NCBI GenBank assembly: GCA_020829485.1
Contig: JAIVFU010000107.1
Span: 1-21,604 of the forward strand
From: Nostoc sp. CHAB 5834
Lineage (GTDB): Bacteria > Cyanobacteriota > Cyanobacteriia > Cyanobacteriales > Nostocaceae
Reading direction: 5' to 3'
Length of the DNA: 21,604 nucleotides
The first letter of the stretch is position 1, and every line of letters begins with the position of its first letter. The position numbers and the translations under genes are program-made. Under the pieces are notes generated by a model that made no database searches, was not told the origin of the DNA, and was given only the letters and a program-made list of their open reading frames with translations. This document shows positions 6,651-12,596 of this stretch, piece after piece.

Positions 6651-7655
6651 ATGCACAAAGCTCTTTCCACCGCCCAATACTCGGCCGCCGCCAGCTACCT
6701 ACTTACAGCAGTCGTTTGCTTTCTTGCGCTCAATGCGGGGATGCTGCCTGGCTTGCTGGCAGTTTGCCTCGGTTACATGCAAACAGTGGGGCTCATGAGG
6801 GTTGCCGACAAGCAGGGGTTCCGTATCCCCAAAGTGGCTGCGGCCGCCGTGTGCCTCTACCCTCTCCTCTTGCTCCTTTGGCTAGGTTTTGCTGCGAAGG
6901 GAGCGTCTGTCGACGTGGTTGGTCAATACCAAGAACTGCTTAACCACCTGGCGACGACAGTGTCCGGTATCCGTGACAAGCTGCCACCTGATTTGGCCAG
7001 TCAACTACCCGAAGGCCTGGCGGCGATTCAGGAGTGGGTAGCCGACCAGCTGTTCCTGCATGCAAAAGGCGTAGCCGTTGCGAGCAAGCCTTGGTTCCAT
7101 GGAGCGCTGCTGGCGTACGTGGGGCTCATCGTAGGCTCCCTGATTGGGGCAAGTCAGTCCGCCGGCTCCAAGAAGCCGCTGGCGAGCGCGCTGCGAGCCC
7201 GGGCACAGAACTTCCAAGGCACGTTCGCTCAAATCGTCGCAGCTCAATTCTGGATTGCGGCATTCAACAGCTTGCTAACAGCGGGGTTCCTCAAAATCGC
7301 CCTGCCCCTGTTCGGCATCACGATGCCCTATGGCTGGGCACTGGTGGGGCTCACCTTTGTAGCAGGACTGATTCCTGTCGTTGGGAATTTGCTATGCAAC
7401 GCAGTCCTGGCCCTTGTGGGGCTCTCGGTGTCTCCCGTAGTTGGAGTTGCCTCTCTGGTCTTCCTCATCGTCATCCACAAGGCGGAATACGCTATCAATG
7501 CGAAGGTAGTTGGAGCCAAGACCAAGACTACGGCATGGGAGCTCCTGGCGGTGATGTTCGCTGGCGAAGCCCTCTTTGGTGTTGGAGGACTGGTCGCAGC
7601 GCCGCTCTATTACGCCTACGCCAAGAAAGAGTTGGCGGATGCTGGACTTGTCTAA
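6651..7655 (+). CDS. AI-2E-family membrane transporter/permease
   Basis: A 334-residue inner-membrane protein. Three hydrophobic helices lie in the first 80 residues, a soluble amphipathic stretch (about 85-145) follows, and then a helix near 155 and four more in the C-terminal half. The family's conserved region is seen as MPYGWALVGLTFVAGLIPVVGN (the proline-rich turn) and, near the end, FGVGGLVAAPLYYAY. Members include YdiK/PerM-type proteins and the AI-2 exporter TqsA. Some act as ion or small-molecule exporters, so the substrate here is unknown. I prefer ATG 6651 to an in-frame GTG at 6630; Shine-Dalgarno signals are weak for both. It is a single gene between terminators and the tRNA array. 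Confidence 0.82.
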   Translation: MHKALSTAQYSAAASYLLTAVVCFLALNAGMLPGLLAVCLGYMQTVGLMRVADKQGFRIPKVAAAAVCLYPLLLLLWLGFAAKGASVDVVGQYQELLNHLATTVSGIRDKLPPDLASQLPEGLAAIQEWVADQLFLHAKGVAVASKPWFHGALLAYVGLIVGSLIGASQSAGSKKPLASALRARAQNFQGTFAQIVAAQFWIAAFNSLLTAGFLKIALPLFGITMPYGWALVGLTFVAGLIPVVGNLLCNAVLALVGLSVSPVVGVASLVFLIVIHKAEYAINAKVVGAKTKTTAWELLAVMFAGEALFGVGGLVAAPLYYAYAKKELADAGLV

Positions 7656-7707
7656 ATCAACTAAATTCAACAAATAGCATCTGACAGCTTCTTTATTTTG
7701 AGAAACG

Positions 7708-7717
7708 GTGCTATACT
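7708..7717 (+). promoter_or_regulatory. extended -10 promoter of the tRNA array
   Basis: TGCTATACT is an extended -10 element (TGn plus TATACT, hexamer at 7712-7717), with no good -35. Transcription would start near 7724, 55 bases before the first tRNA. The same TGCTATA core recurs in the promoter at 8154-8183. Confidence 0.5.
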
Positions 7718-7778
7718 ATCAACATGCCAACACAACAAGCCGGCAATAAGGCGGCGGGTTGAAGGCAAAAAGAATTCT

Positions 7779-7852
7779 GCGGGTGTAGTTCAATGGTAGA
7801 ACACTAGCCTTCCAAGCTTGTTACAGGAGTTCGATTCTCCTTACCCGCTCCA
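7779..7852 (+). tRNA. tRNA-Gly (anticodon TCC)
   Basis: A complete cloverleaf: acceptor GCGGGTG/TACCCGC, D-arm GTTC/GAAC, anticodon loop CTTCCAA, T-arm AGGAG/CTCCT with loop TTCGATT, discriminator T (normal for bacterial tRNA-Gly) and encoded CCA. The anticodon stem has one T-T mismatch (28-42). It decodes GGA and GGG. Confidence 0.93.
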
Positions 7853-7884
7853 CTTTTTTGATAGGAATACAGTAAGATAGCTAG

Positions 7885-7962
7885 GCCGCTTCGTAAGTGG
7901 AGCACCACCTTGACAACGGTTGTAAATCCCTTTACTGGGTTTGCCAATGTAGTCGAAGCGGC
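7885..7962 (+). ncRNA. tRNA-sized structured element with a tRNA-Val(GAC)-like core
   Basis: A perfect 9-bp pairing, GCCGCTTCG (7885-7893) with CGAAGCGGC (7954-7962), closes a 78-base element between the two glycine tRNAs. Inside, GAGCACCACCTTGACA (7900-7915) matches, as I recall it, the 3' D-stem and anticodon arm of bacterial tRNA-Val(GAC). The possible D-stem is GCTT/GAGC and the anticodon stem CCACC/GGTTG has one mismatch, with an 8-base loop containing GAC. There is no normal T-loop and no CCA. It is a decayed tRNA or a structured spacer. I do not call it a working tRNA. Confidence 0.35.
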
Positions 7963-7969
7963 TTTCTTT

Positions 7970-8045
7970 GCGGGTGTAGTTCAGTTGGCAGAACAAAAGT
8001 TTCCCATACTTTAGGTCGCGCGTTCGAATCGCGTCGCCCGCTCCA
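7970..8045 (+). tRNA. tRNA-Gly (anticodon CCC)
   Basis: Acceptor GCGGGTG/CGCCCGC (one G-T), D-arm GTTC/GAAC, anticodon stem AAAGT/ACTTT with loop TTCCCAT, variable loop AGGTC, T-arm GCGCG/CGCGT with loop TTCGAAT, discriminator T and encoded CCA. It reads GGG, the rarer glycine codon in many proteobacteria. Confidence 0.93.
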
Positions 8046-8055
8046 TTTTAGCGTC

Positions 8056-8140
8056 GCCCGGATGGCGAAATTGGTAGACGCAAGGGACTCAAAATCCCTC
8101 GCCGCAAGGCGTGCCGGTTCGAGTCCGGCTCCGGGCACCA
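8056..8140 (+). tRNA. tRNA-Leu (anticodon CAA)
   Basis: A class II tRNA: acceptor GCCCGGA/TCCGGGC, anticodon stem AGGGA/TCCCT with loop CTCAAAA, long variable arm CGCC/GGCG, T-arm GCCGG/CCGGC with loop TTCGAGT, discriminator A, encoded CCA. It decodes TTG. Confidence 0.95.
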
Positions 8141-8153
8141 AGCTAAAAGGGCT

Positions 8154-8183
8154 TGGACAAGAGGTTAAAATATATGCTATAAT
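8154..8183 (+). promoter_or_regulatory. strong promoter inside the tRNA array
   Basis: A perfect TATAAT (8178-8183) with an extended TGC before it, and a -35-like TGGACA (8154-8159) 18 bases upstream. It fires toward tRNA-Val, with a start near 8190. Two hairpins (8199-8301) lie between it and the tRNA. Confidence 0.7.
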
Positions 8184-8198
8184 AGGTTTGTATTCTGT

Positions 8199-8301
8199 CT
8201 ATCTCAAAGCACATACTGTGTGTTTTGAGATAGGGTGAATACTGTCGAAGCCAGCAAGAACGCGCTTTTAAACGCGGGGCCGCTGGTGGGGTTCACAGTA
8301 T
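8199..8301 (+). ncRNA. two-hairpin leader or small RNA between promoter and tRNA-Val
   Basis: Hairpin 1 pairs CTATCTCAAA (8199-8208) with TTTGAGATAG (8224-8233), 10 bp, with an inner CACA/TGTG. Hairpin 2 pairs ATACTGT (8239-8245) with ACAGTAT (8295-8301), extended by GAA/TTC past a bulge and by CCAGC/GCTGG, with CGCG/CGCG at its tip. Both lie directly after the promoter at 8154-8183. They may be processing signals for the tRNA precursor or a separate small RNA. The second has the 7-bp ends of a tRNA but no T-arm. Confidence 0.45.
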
Positions 8302-8327
8302 CAGGTCTGAGACGCCCCCCTGTCCTT

Positions 8328-8403
8328 GGGTCCTTAGCTCAGTTGGTAGAGCGGCTCCTTTACACGGAGTAGGTCGGCGGTTCGAGACCGTCAGGACCCA
8401 CCA
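8328..8403 (+). tRNA. tRNA-Val (anticodon TAC)
   Basis: Acceptor GGGTCCT/AGGACCC, D-arm GCTC/GAGC, anticodon stem GCTCC/GGAGT with loop TTTACAC, variable loop AGGTC, T-arm GGCGG/CCGTC with loop TTCGAGA, discriminator A and encoded CCA. A T-run follows directly. Confidence 0.95.
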
Positions 8404-8496
8404 TTTTTTTAGAAAGCTCATCTTGTACGCGATTGCATCATCCTCAGACAGCCACCTCGGGTCCCCCGCCCGACATGCGCGCACGTCTGCGGCGCG

Positions 8497-8563
8497 TAAC
8501 GAAGGGCTAGCTCTAAGGCGTCCCTTGAGACGTTGATATTCATGCGCTAACTACCAAGCGCAT
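8497..8563 (+). other. structured spacer before tRNA-Leu(TAG)
   Basis: In the 175-base spacer 8404-8578, AACG-AAGGG (8498-8506) pairs with CCCTT (8522-8526) and, past a 4-base bulge, CGTT (8531-8534). A second inverted repeat pairs ATGCGC (8542-8547) with GCGCAT (8558-8563). No gene or tRNA is visible. These could be processing signals. Confidence 0.35.
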
Positions 8564-8578
8564 TTGGGATTAATAATT

Positions 8579-8665
8579 GCGCGGGTGGCGAAATTGGTAG
8601 ACGCACCAGGTTTAGGTCCTGACGCCAGCAATGGCATGGGGGTTCGAGTCCCCCTCCGCGCACCA
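8579..8665 (+). tRNA. tRNA-Leu (anticodon TAG)
   Basis: A class II tRNA: acceptor GCGCGGG/TCCGCGC (one G-T), anticodon loop TTTAGGT in the stem CCAGG/CCTGA (first pair C-A mismatched), long variable arm, T-arm GGGGG/CCCCC with loop TTCGAGT, discriminator A and encoded CCA. It decodes CTA and other CTN codons. Confidence 0.93.
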
Positions 8666-8682
8666 CCCAATATTTAAAACTT

Positions 8683-8775
8683 ACGCCCATAGTTCAGCGG
8701 ATAGAACAGCTGCCTTCTAAGCAGTAAGCCCACCGTAGGGCGCAGTCGGGGGTTCGAATCCCTCTGGGCGTACCA
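8683..8775 (+). tRNA. tRNA-Arg (anticodon TCT) with an extended variable arm
   Basis: Acceptor ACGCCCA/TGGGCGT, D-arm GTTC/GAAC with loop AGCGGATA (the A after GG fits arginine identity), anticodon stem GCTGC/GCAGT with loop CTTCTAA, T-arm GGGGG/CCCTC with loop TTCGAAT, discriminator A and encoded CCA. The variable region is 22 bases (8726-8747) with a GCCC/GGGC hairpin, whereas arginine tRNAs normally have about five bases. The rest folds normally, so it is probably a working tRNA for AGA and AGG, with an odd class II shape. Confidence 0.82.
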
Positions 8776-8782
8776 ATTACAC

Positions 8783-8812
8783 ATCTATTGCATGCTTGTG
8801 CAGTAGATTTTT
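8783..8812 (+). terminator. terminator of the tRNA array
   Basis: ATCTATTGCA (8783-8792) pairs with TGCAGTAGAT (8799-8808), 10 bp with one T-G wobble, followed by a T-run ending at 8812. It lies eight bases after the last tRNA. Confidence 0.85.
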
Positions 8813-8955
8813 CGCATTACGTCATCGGTTGTCGCTTCCTTACTTTGCAATAGGTTTTGGTAGCGCGTTTGCACTACGAAATGGCCAGAATAGTTTCCAT
8901 TGGGGAGATTTAACTGTCCAAATCTATACTGGGTTTATCCACAGAGGTACAATCG

Positions 8956-9516
8956 GTGACTAATTCTGTTTTGCGCGTGGCGCTCGACTTGGAGATGAAT
9001 CAGCCTTCCGGTCGCATCATTCAAATTGGGGCAGTTGCTGGCGACGTGCTCTCAGGGGTGGTCCACGCTCGATTCAGCGCCTTCATCAATCCACGAGAAC
9101 CTTTGGCTCCTGAGATTTCAAAGCTCTGCGGCATCACCCCCGAAACGCTCGAAATTGCAGGAACGCTTGACAATGCCTTTGCCGAACTCAAGAGTTGGGT
9201 GCGGCCCTTTATGTCTCAGAAGGTCCACAATACCGTCACATGGGGCGCTGGAGACATGGAGACACTGCGCGAGCAGCTAGAGCTTGAGGACGAGCCCTGG
9301 CTGTTCGGCCGTCGATACCTTGACGCCAAGACCATCTTCTCCGCCTGGGTGGAGTCGCGAGGAGAGATTCCCCGTGGAGGGCTGTCGGCCAGCATGAAGA
9401 AGATGGGGCTCCAATTTGAGGGGCGTAAGCACGATGCTGCAGACGATGCCTTCAACACCTTCCGAATCTATGCCGAATTGCTGAAGCGGTTCTCCGCTCC
9501 TGGACCGCAGCAGTAG
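8956..9516 (+). CDS. DEDDh 3'-5' exonuclease (DnaQ/RNase T superfamily)
   Basis: A 186-residue single-domain exonuclease. ExoI is ALDLEMN with D11 and E13, ExoII is GAGDMETL with D100, and ExoIII is KHDAADDAF with H159 and D164 (H-x4-D, the DEDDh form). KLCGITPE near residue 56 is typical of the family. All four acidic ligands and the histidine are present, so it should hydrolyse DNA or RNA from the 3' end using two metal ions. It lacks the extra domains of DNA polymerase proofreading subunits. The start is GTG 8956, with AGAGG eight bases before it. The following 127-residue gene is 19 bases away in the same operon. Confidence 0.9.
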   Translation: MTNSVLRVALDLEMNQPSGRIIQIGAVAGDVLSGVVHARFSAFINPREPLAPEISKLCGITPETLEIAGTLDNAFAELKSWVRPFMSQKVHNTVTWGAGDMETLREQLELEDEPWLFGRRYLDAKTIFSAWVESRGEIPRGGLSASMKKMGLQFEGRKHDAADDAFNTFRIYAELLKRFSAPGPQQ

Positions 9517-9535
9517 CTCAACACAGGGACCGACG

Positions 9536-9919
9536 ATGATTGAATTGACCATCCGCAACAAAGCAAAGAGTCCCGTCTTCACGTTGCGGCCCCCTGTGCT
9601 GGGCGCCCTGCTGAATGCAAGGCCCGAGGCGTCCTCTCTGGTGCTGACCAAGTACAGCAAGGACTACAAGCAACTTACGGGGAAGTCCATCCACTTGTAC
9701 CATGAGCAGCAACTGCAACTTCTGCAGCGTTACGGCGCGGACAGCTCGGGCATGTGGACAAGCCGGTTCTCGAAGAACCCGGCTCCTTGGTTTTTTGTGG
9801 AGAGATGTTTTGTCGACGGCTTTTTGAAGTCTGCGATATCGTCGAGTTTGCTCGACAACTTGGCCATAGTGGAAGCTTTTTTCGACCTACTTGAACGCCA
9901 GATGCAAGAAAACTCTTAA
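9536..9919 (+). CDS. unrecognised 127-residue protein downstream of the exonuclease
   Basis: A soluble protein with a basic first half (KYSKDYKQLTGKSIHLYHEQQLQLLQRYG) and a helical C-terminus (LDNLAIVEAFFDLLERQM). It has no cysteine-rich or catalytic motif apart from one C and two W. No family is recognised. It lies 19 bases after the exonuclease stop and is followed by a terminator, so the two form a two-gene unit. AGGGA precedes the ATG weakly. Confidence 0.65.
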   Translation: MIELTIRNKAKSPVFTLRPPVLGALLNARPEASSLVLTKYSKDYKQLTGKSIHLYHEQQLQLLQRYGADSSGMWTSRFSKNPAPWFFVERCFVDGFLKSAISSSLLDNLAIVEAFFDLLERQMQENS

Positions 9920-9933
9920 AAGCAGTGCGAAGT

Positions 9934-9963
9934 CCTTGAGCCGTTTGCTCAAGGGCCTTTTGT
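9934..9963 (+). terminator. intrinsic terminator of the exonuclease operon
   Basis: CCTTGAGC (9934-9941) pairs with GCTCAAGG (9947-9954) around CGTTT, followed by GCCTTTTGTT. Confidence 0.8.
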
Positions 9964-10010
9964 TGCATTAAAATCATAGAGCAGGACTTGCTGCCCTATC
10001 GGAGATTAAA

Positions 10011-10385
10011 TTGAAAACCCTGATTGAATACATTGAAAAACATACTTCAGCATTCGCGCCTGAGTCTGAAGATAGCGTTGACCTTGTGTTCTTTCATGTT
10101 CAGCCAAAAGGAGGGGATGCTGAAACGCTTCTCGGACTGTTAAAAGAGCATCTTTCTCCCCTTAATTTAGCGGACAACAAAGAGCACGGATATATCGAGA
10201 TTGGCGCAGCATTGGGGAGCCAAGAGCTGGCGCTTCGATTGATGGGCTTAGGGACCGCGCTGAATACTTGGAAGCTATTGTCACCCTACACAGTTCTTGG
10301 TCAAAACACGACAAAGGAACAAGCATTAGAACTTGCAGGCGTTGGAATGGTAACAATCATCAAGCCGAAATTCGCTCCTGATTGA
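10011..10385 (+). CDS. unrecognised 124-residue protein
   Basis: A soluble alpha/beta protein beginning MKTLIEYIEKHTSAF. A helical middle (GDAETLLGLLKEHLSPL) and a C-terminal strand (GMVTIIKPKF) are visible. No family is recognised. The start is TTG at 10011, because GGAG lies six bases before it (10001-10004) and no ATG exists upstream. It stands alone after a terminator. Confidence 0.65.
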   Translation: MKTLIEYIEKHTSAFAPESEDSVDLVFFHVQPKGGDAETLLGLLKEHLSPLNLADNKEHGYIEIGAALGSQELALRLMGLGTALNTWKLLSPYTVLGQNTTKEQALELAGVGMVTIIKPKFAPD

Positions 10386-10444
10386 GTACTAGCGATTACT
10401 CCGAACTTGCCCCTTTTACTTACGCTTGGGCGTTCCTTTTTCTC

Positions 10445-10450
10445 TATAAT
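10445..10450 (+). promoter_or_regulatory. perfect -10 box before the CxCC gene
   Basis: TATAAT is followed after 18 bases by the ATG at 10469. No good -35 is seen. If used, the leader would be only about a dozen bases and the AGGA at 10453-10456 would lie near the transcript start. Confidence 0.35.
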
Positions 10451-10468
10451 TTAGGAAAGTAAAATGCA

Positions 10469-10690
10469 ATGATTAAAGAAGAAACACGCAAATTCATGGT
10501 TACATACTGCGACTGCTGTCGCAAAGAAATTGTCGGCAATTTCGTCACCTTCAACCGCGTGGGGACGGAGCCCTTGCATGCCTGTACGGATTGGTCAGAG
10601 GAGCAAGAGGCCACTTGTGAAGCAATCTTGTCAAAGAAACTAGTGGATGAAGCCCGGCAAGAAAGGCTTGCCGCCAAAGCTGCCGCCTAA
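10469..10690 (+). CDS. small cysteine-rich protein, possible zinc binder
   Basis: A 73-residue protein with cysteines at 14, 16, 17, 39 and 50 (YCDCC...HAC...TC) and a charged helical C-terminus (EARQERLAAKAAA). CxCC plus the later cysteines and H37 could bind zinc, as in small zinc-finger or ribbon adaptors, but the spacing is not a standard ribbon. No family is recognised. The ATG at 10469 follows AGGA at a long distance. A hairpin follows the stop. Confidence 0.6.
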   Translation: MIKEETRKFMVTYCDCCRKEIVGNFVTFNRVGTEPLHACTDWSEEQEATCEAILSKKLVDEARQERLAAKAAA

Positions 10691-10696
10691 GAAAGA

Positions 10697-10718
10697 AAGC
10701 CCGGCGGATACCGGGCTT
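10697..10718 (-). terminator. hairpin between convergent genes
   Basis: AAGCCCGG (10697-10704) pairs with CCGGGCTT (10711-10718). On the minus strand it is followed by a T-rich TTTCTTTC, so it mainly ends the gene 10736-11041. On the plus strand the tail is poor. Confidence 0.7.
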
Positions 10719-10735
10719 GAATGAGGACGAGAGCT

Positions 10736-11041
10736 TTATGCGAACTCTTCTTCTAGTTGAAAAGTCTCGATGGCCTGTTGCGTGAAGTCTCCGCCACTTT
10801 CACAGCCGAGCTTCAAAAACAAAGCCTCCATAGAAGCGTCTGTTGCCGCTTCAAGCTTCTCATAGAGCTTGTCAGCAGCATCGTCGAAAATTTCGCCATG
10901 CTTCCCATCGCGAGTGTTCACGAAAAACAAGTTTCGTCCGATTTTGTCGTAGACGATATGTACTGAATCCAACTCACCATTGCCACCATCCGTACCTGGT
11001 GTTTCCTTGTAAGAAACATCTGTGGCGTCACAAAAATGCAT
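10736..11041 (-). CDS. unrecognised acidic 101-residue protein
   Basis: A soluble acidic protein. The N-terminal half is beta-rich (SVHIVYDKIGRNLFFVNTRDG) and the C-terminal half helical (DDAADKLYEKLEAATDASMEALF), ending LEEEFA. No family is recognised. The ATG at 11041 follows GAAAG at a usable distance. It is separated from the next minus-strand gene by a terminator and is expressed alone. Confidence 0.6.
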   Translation of the reverse strand: MHFCDATDVSYKETPGTDGGNGELDSVHIVYDKIGRNLFFVNTRDGKHGEIFDDAADKLYEKLEAATDASMEALFLKLGCESGGDFTQQAIETFQLEEEFA

Positions 11042-11112
11042 GCGTATCTTTCTTTTTAAGGTCTAGACTCAGTGTAGCCACATCTGGGGAAACCCCTTGA
11101 ATACATCCATGA

Positions 11113-11139
11113 AAAAAGCCAGCTGTTGAGCTGGCTTTT
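11113..11139 (-). terminator. intrinsic terminator of the gene 11159-11413
   Basis: AGCCAGCT and AGCTGGCT pair perfectly with flanking A and T runs. On the minus strand six T follow. It lies 20 bases after the stop at 11159. Confidence 0.85.
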
Positions 11140-11158
11140 GAATTACGAATTGAGCGAG

Positions 11159-11413
11159 TTAGTGCCGCTTAAGGTCTTGGCGGAGATTCCGCCAGTCTGG
11201 CTCCTGGGAAGGCCGGTAGAGCATCTTTGACTCCAAAAGAATCTGCTCTGCAACGGGCCAGTCTGCATCAGGGATGTCGATGGCATCATCGCCGTAGTAT
11301 TCGCCGGTGATAGGAGCTTGCCCCAGAAGCTTGGCGAAATCGAAGTATTGGCTCAGAGGGAAGACTGCCCCATTGCTGACACTCAAATGACCGGTATGGA
11401 TGTAGACGAGCAT
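11159..11413 (-). CDS. unrecognised 84-residue protein
   Basis: A soluble protein with a short hydrophobic start (MLVYIHTGHLSVSNGAVFPL) and an acidic middle (YYGDDAIDIPDADWPVAEQI). The first 20 residues are too polar for a signal peptide. No family is recognised. The ATG at 11413 is fixed by AAGGA seven bases before it. It lies 66 bases after the TrpF-like gene in the same direction and may be co-transcribed with it. Confidence 0.6.
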   Translation of the reverse strand: MLVYIHTGHLSVSNGAVFPLSQYFDFAKLLGQAPITGEYYGDDAIDIPDADWPVAEQILLESKMLYRPSQEPDWRNLRQDLKRH

Positions 11414-11479
11414 GAAGATGTCCTTTAAAGAAAGGTATAGCGAGTCATGCGGCGGGCAGTAGCGGAATGCTTAAACGGC

Positions 11480-12184
11480 TCAGCGCGACGCGAAGGGCTG
11501 GCAGAGAGCCAGCACCTGCTCGGCCTTCTCCTCATCCAGTCGGTTGAACGTACGAATACCCGATTCCATGTCCAACCAGTGAGAGTTCACCGCGGACACT
11601 TTGGTGGCGACTTCGTTTACGTTCTGGGGCCCTAGCCCGCCAGCGAAGCCTACGCTGAAGTCCTTCACTGACTCTGGTACTGCCCAGGTGCTCGGGAAGA
11701 TGCCCAGGCCCCGTGATTCGTCCAAGAGGACGTCCACGTTAGCCGCCTGAGCGGGCGACAACTTCCCCAGGAATTCGTCAATCAAACGCGAAGAGCCGGC
11801 GTGGTACTGCAGGATGACACGAGGTCCCAAGGCCAGAGCAACGCGAAACACCTCACGGGTCAATTCGTCCGTGAAGTCCTGCTTGCGGGCATTGATGTTC
11901 AACTGCAGGCGCTTTGCGCGCAAAACATCTGAAGGCAGCTTTCCCTCAAGCAGCTGCTCGAACGCAAGGCGGCCACAGAGATGCACTGCAGTGCTCCCCG
12001 GAACGTCAGCGTCAAAGAAAGCCTCACGCCAGGCCTTGGAGGGGTTGCGAGGCGTACCTTCGTTGTGCGGGGAGTAGAGCAGTCCCCACTCTACGAACGA
12101 GTATTTGGTACCAAGTTTTTGCAGGACCTCAATGTTCGTTTGGTCATCAGCGCCTGTCAGCGATACAAGAGTAAGATTGTTCAT
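11480..12184 (-). CDS. TrpF-like TIM-barrel protein, probably not a true PRA isomerase
   Basis: A 234-residue (beta/alpha)8 protein resembling phosphoribosylanthranilate isomerase. The family's late-barrel signatures are seen: DVLLDESRGLGIFPSTW (the acid-bearing strand), FAGGLGPQNVNEV (phosphate-binding GGL-P-NV) and HWLDMESGIRT (SGIE-like phosphate loop). The N-terminal strand reads LVSLTGADD where TrpF has KICG, so the catalytic cysteine is missing. With no trp genes nearby, a different reaction on a phosphorylated sugar or nucleotide is more likely. The ATG at 12184 has no good Shine-Dalgarno. It may be in one unit with the BtpA-like, UDG-like and small genes upstream, although a 208-base gap intervenes. 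Confidence 0.72.
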   Translation of the reverse strand: MNNLTLVSLTGADDQTNIEVLQKLGTKYSFVEWGLLYSPHNEGTPRNPSKAWREAFFDADVPGSTAVHLCGRLAFEQLLEGKLPSDVLRAKRLQLNINARKQDFTDELTREVFRVALALGPRVILQYHAGSSRLIDEFLGKLSPAQAANVDVLLDESRGLGIFPSTWAVPESVKDFSVGFAGGLGPQNVNEVATKVSAVNSHWLDMESGIRTFNRLDEEKAEQVLALCQPFASR

Positions 12185-12283
12185 TGATTTTAGGTTTTAC
12201 CGGTTTTAGAAGAATCTTTTGTTTCCTCTCGGAATTGTTTAGAAATTCGCTTTATTCGTAGCCAAGGGCCAATTAGACTGCTG

Positions 12284-12306
12284 ACATTTCGATAGAAATG
12301 TATAAT
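12284..12306. promoter_or_regulatory. inverted repeat abutting a TATAAT box in the gap 12185-12392
   Basis: ACATTTC (12284-12290) pairs with GAAATGT (12295-12301) around GATA, and TATAAT (12301-12306) begins at its last base. The arrangement looks like an operator next to a plus-strand -10, but no plus-strand gene follows and no good -35 is seen. The remainder of the gap shows nothing I can support. Confidence 0.3.
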
Positions 12307-12392
12307 TTCTGATTCAATCCATTAGAAGTAGAACTGACACTAAGCAAGACTTGGTTACAACCGCTGCCTGATTTAAAGTAAATGGCGAAACG

Positions 12393-12596
12393 TCAGGACA
12401 ATTGCGATAGTACAGCCTGAGCAGCCTTTGCTACGGGAGTGAGCCTATCTTGGCCCCAGGTGTCCTCAAGGTTGCAACGAGCCGGGTCTTCCGCCATACG
12501 CTGGAAGTACCAAGGCAAGAACCCTGCAAGGAATGCCTGCTTCTCCCCGATATTGCAGGCATTCCAATATGGAAAGCCCCGAGCAAGCATCCTCAT
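12393..12596 (-). CDS. small protein coupled to the UDG-like gene
   Basis: A 67-residue protein rich in aromatic residues in its first half (GFPYWNACNIGEKQAFLAGF and LPWYFQRM), with a helical C-terminus. It has two cysteines and no signal peptide. No family is recognised. Its ATG overlaps the TGA of the UDG-like gene (ATGA), so it is translated in coupling with it and probably acts with it. Confidence 0.65.
   Translation of the reverse strand: MRMLARGFPYWNACNIGEKQAFLAGFLPWYFQRMAEDPARCNLEDTWGQDRLTPVAKAAQAVLSQLS

Noticed and set aside
7034..7684. 216-residue plus-strand ORF inside the AI-2E-type gene
   Set aside because: It is a shadow in another frame. The overlapping frame has clear transmembrane helices and family motifs.
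8239..8301. Seventh tRNA with 7-bp acceptor-like ends
   Set aside because: The interior folds as one long hairpin, with no D-arm, T-arm or CCA.
10422..10433. ACGC/GCGT hairpin followed by a T-rich stretch as a terminator
   Set aside because: The stem is only four pairs and the T-run begins with TCC, too weak to call.
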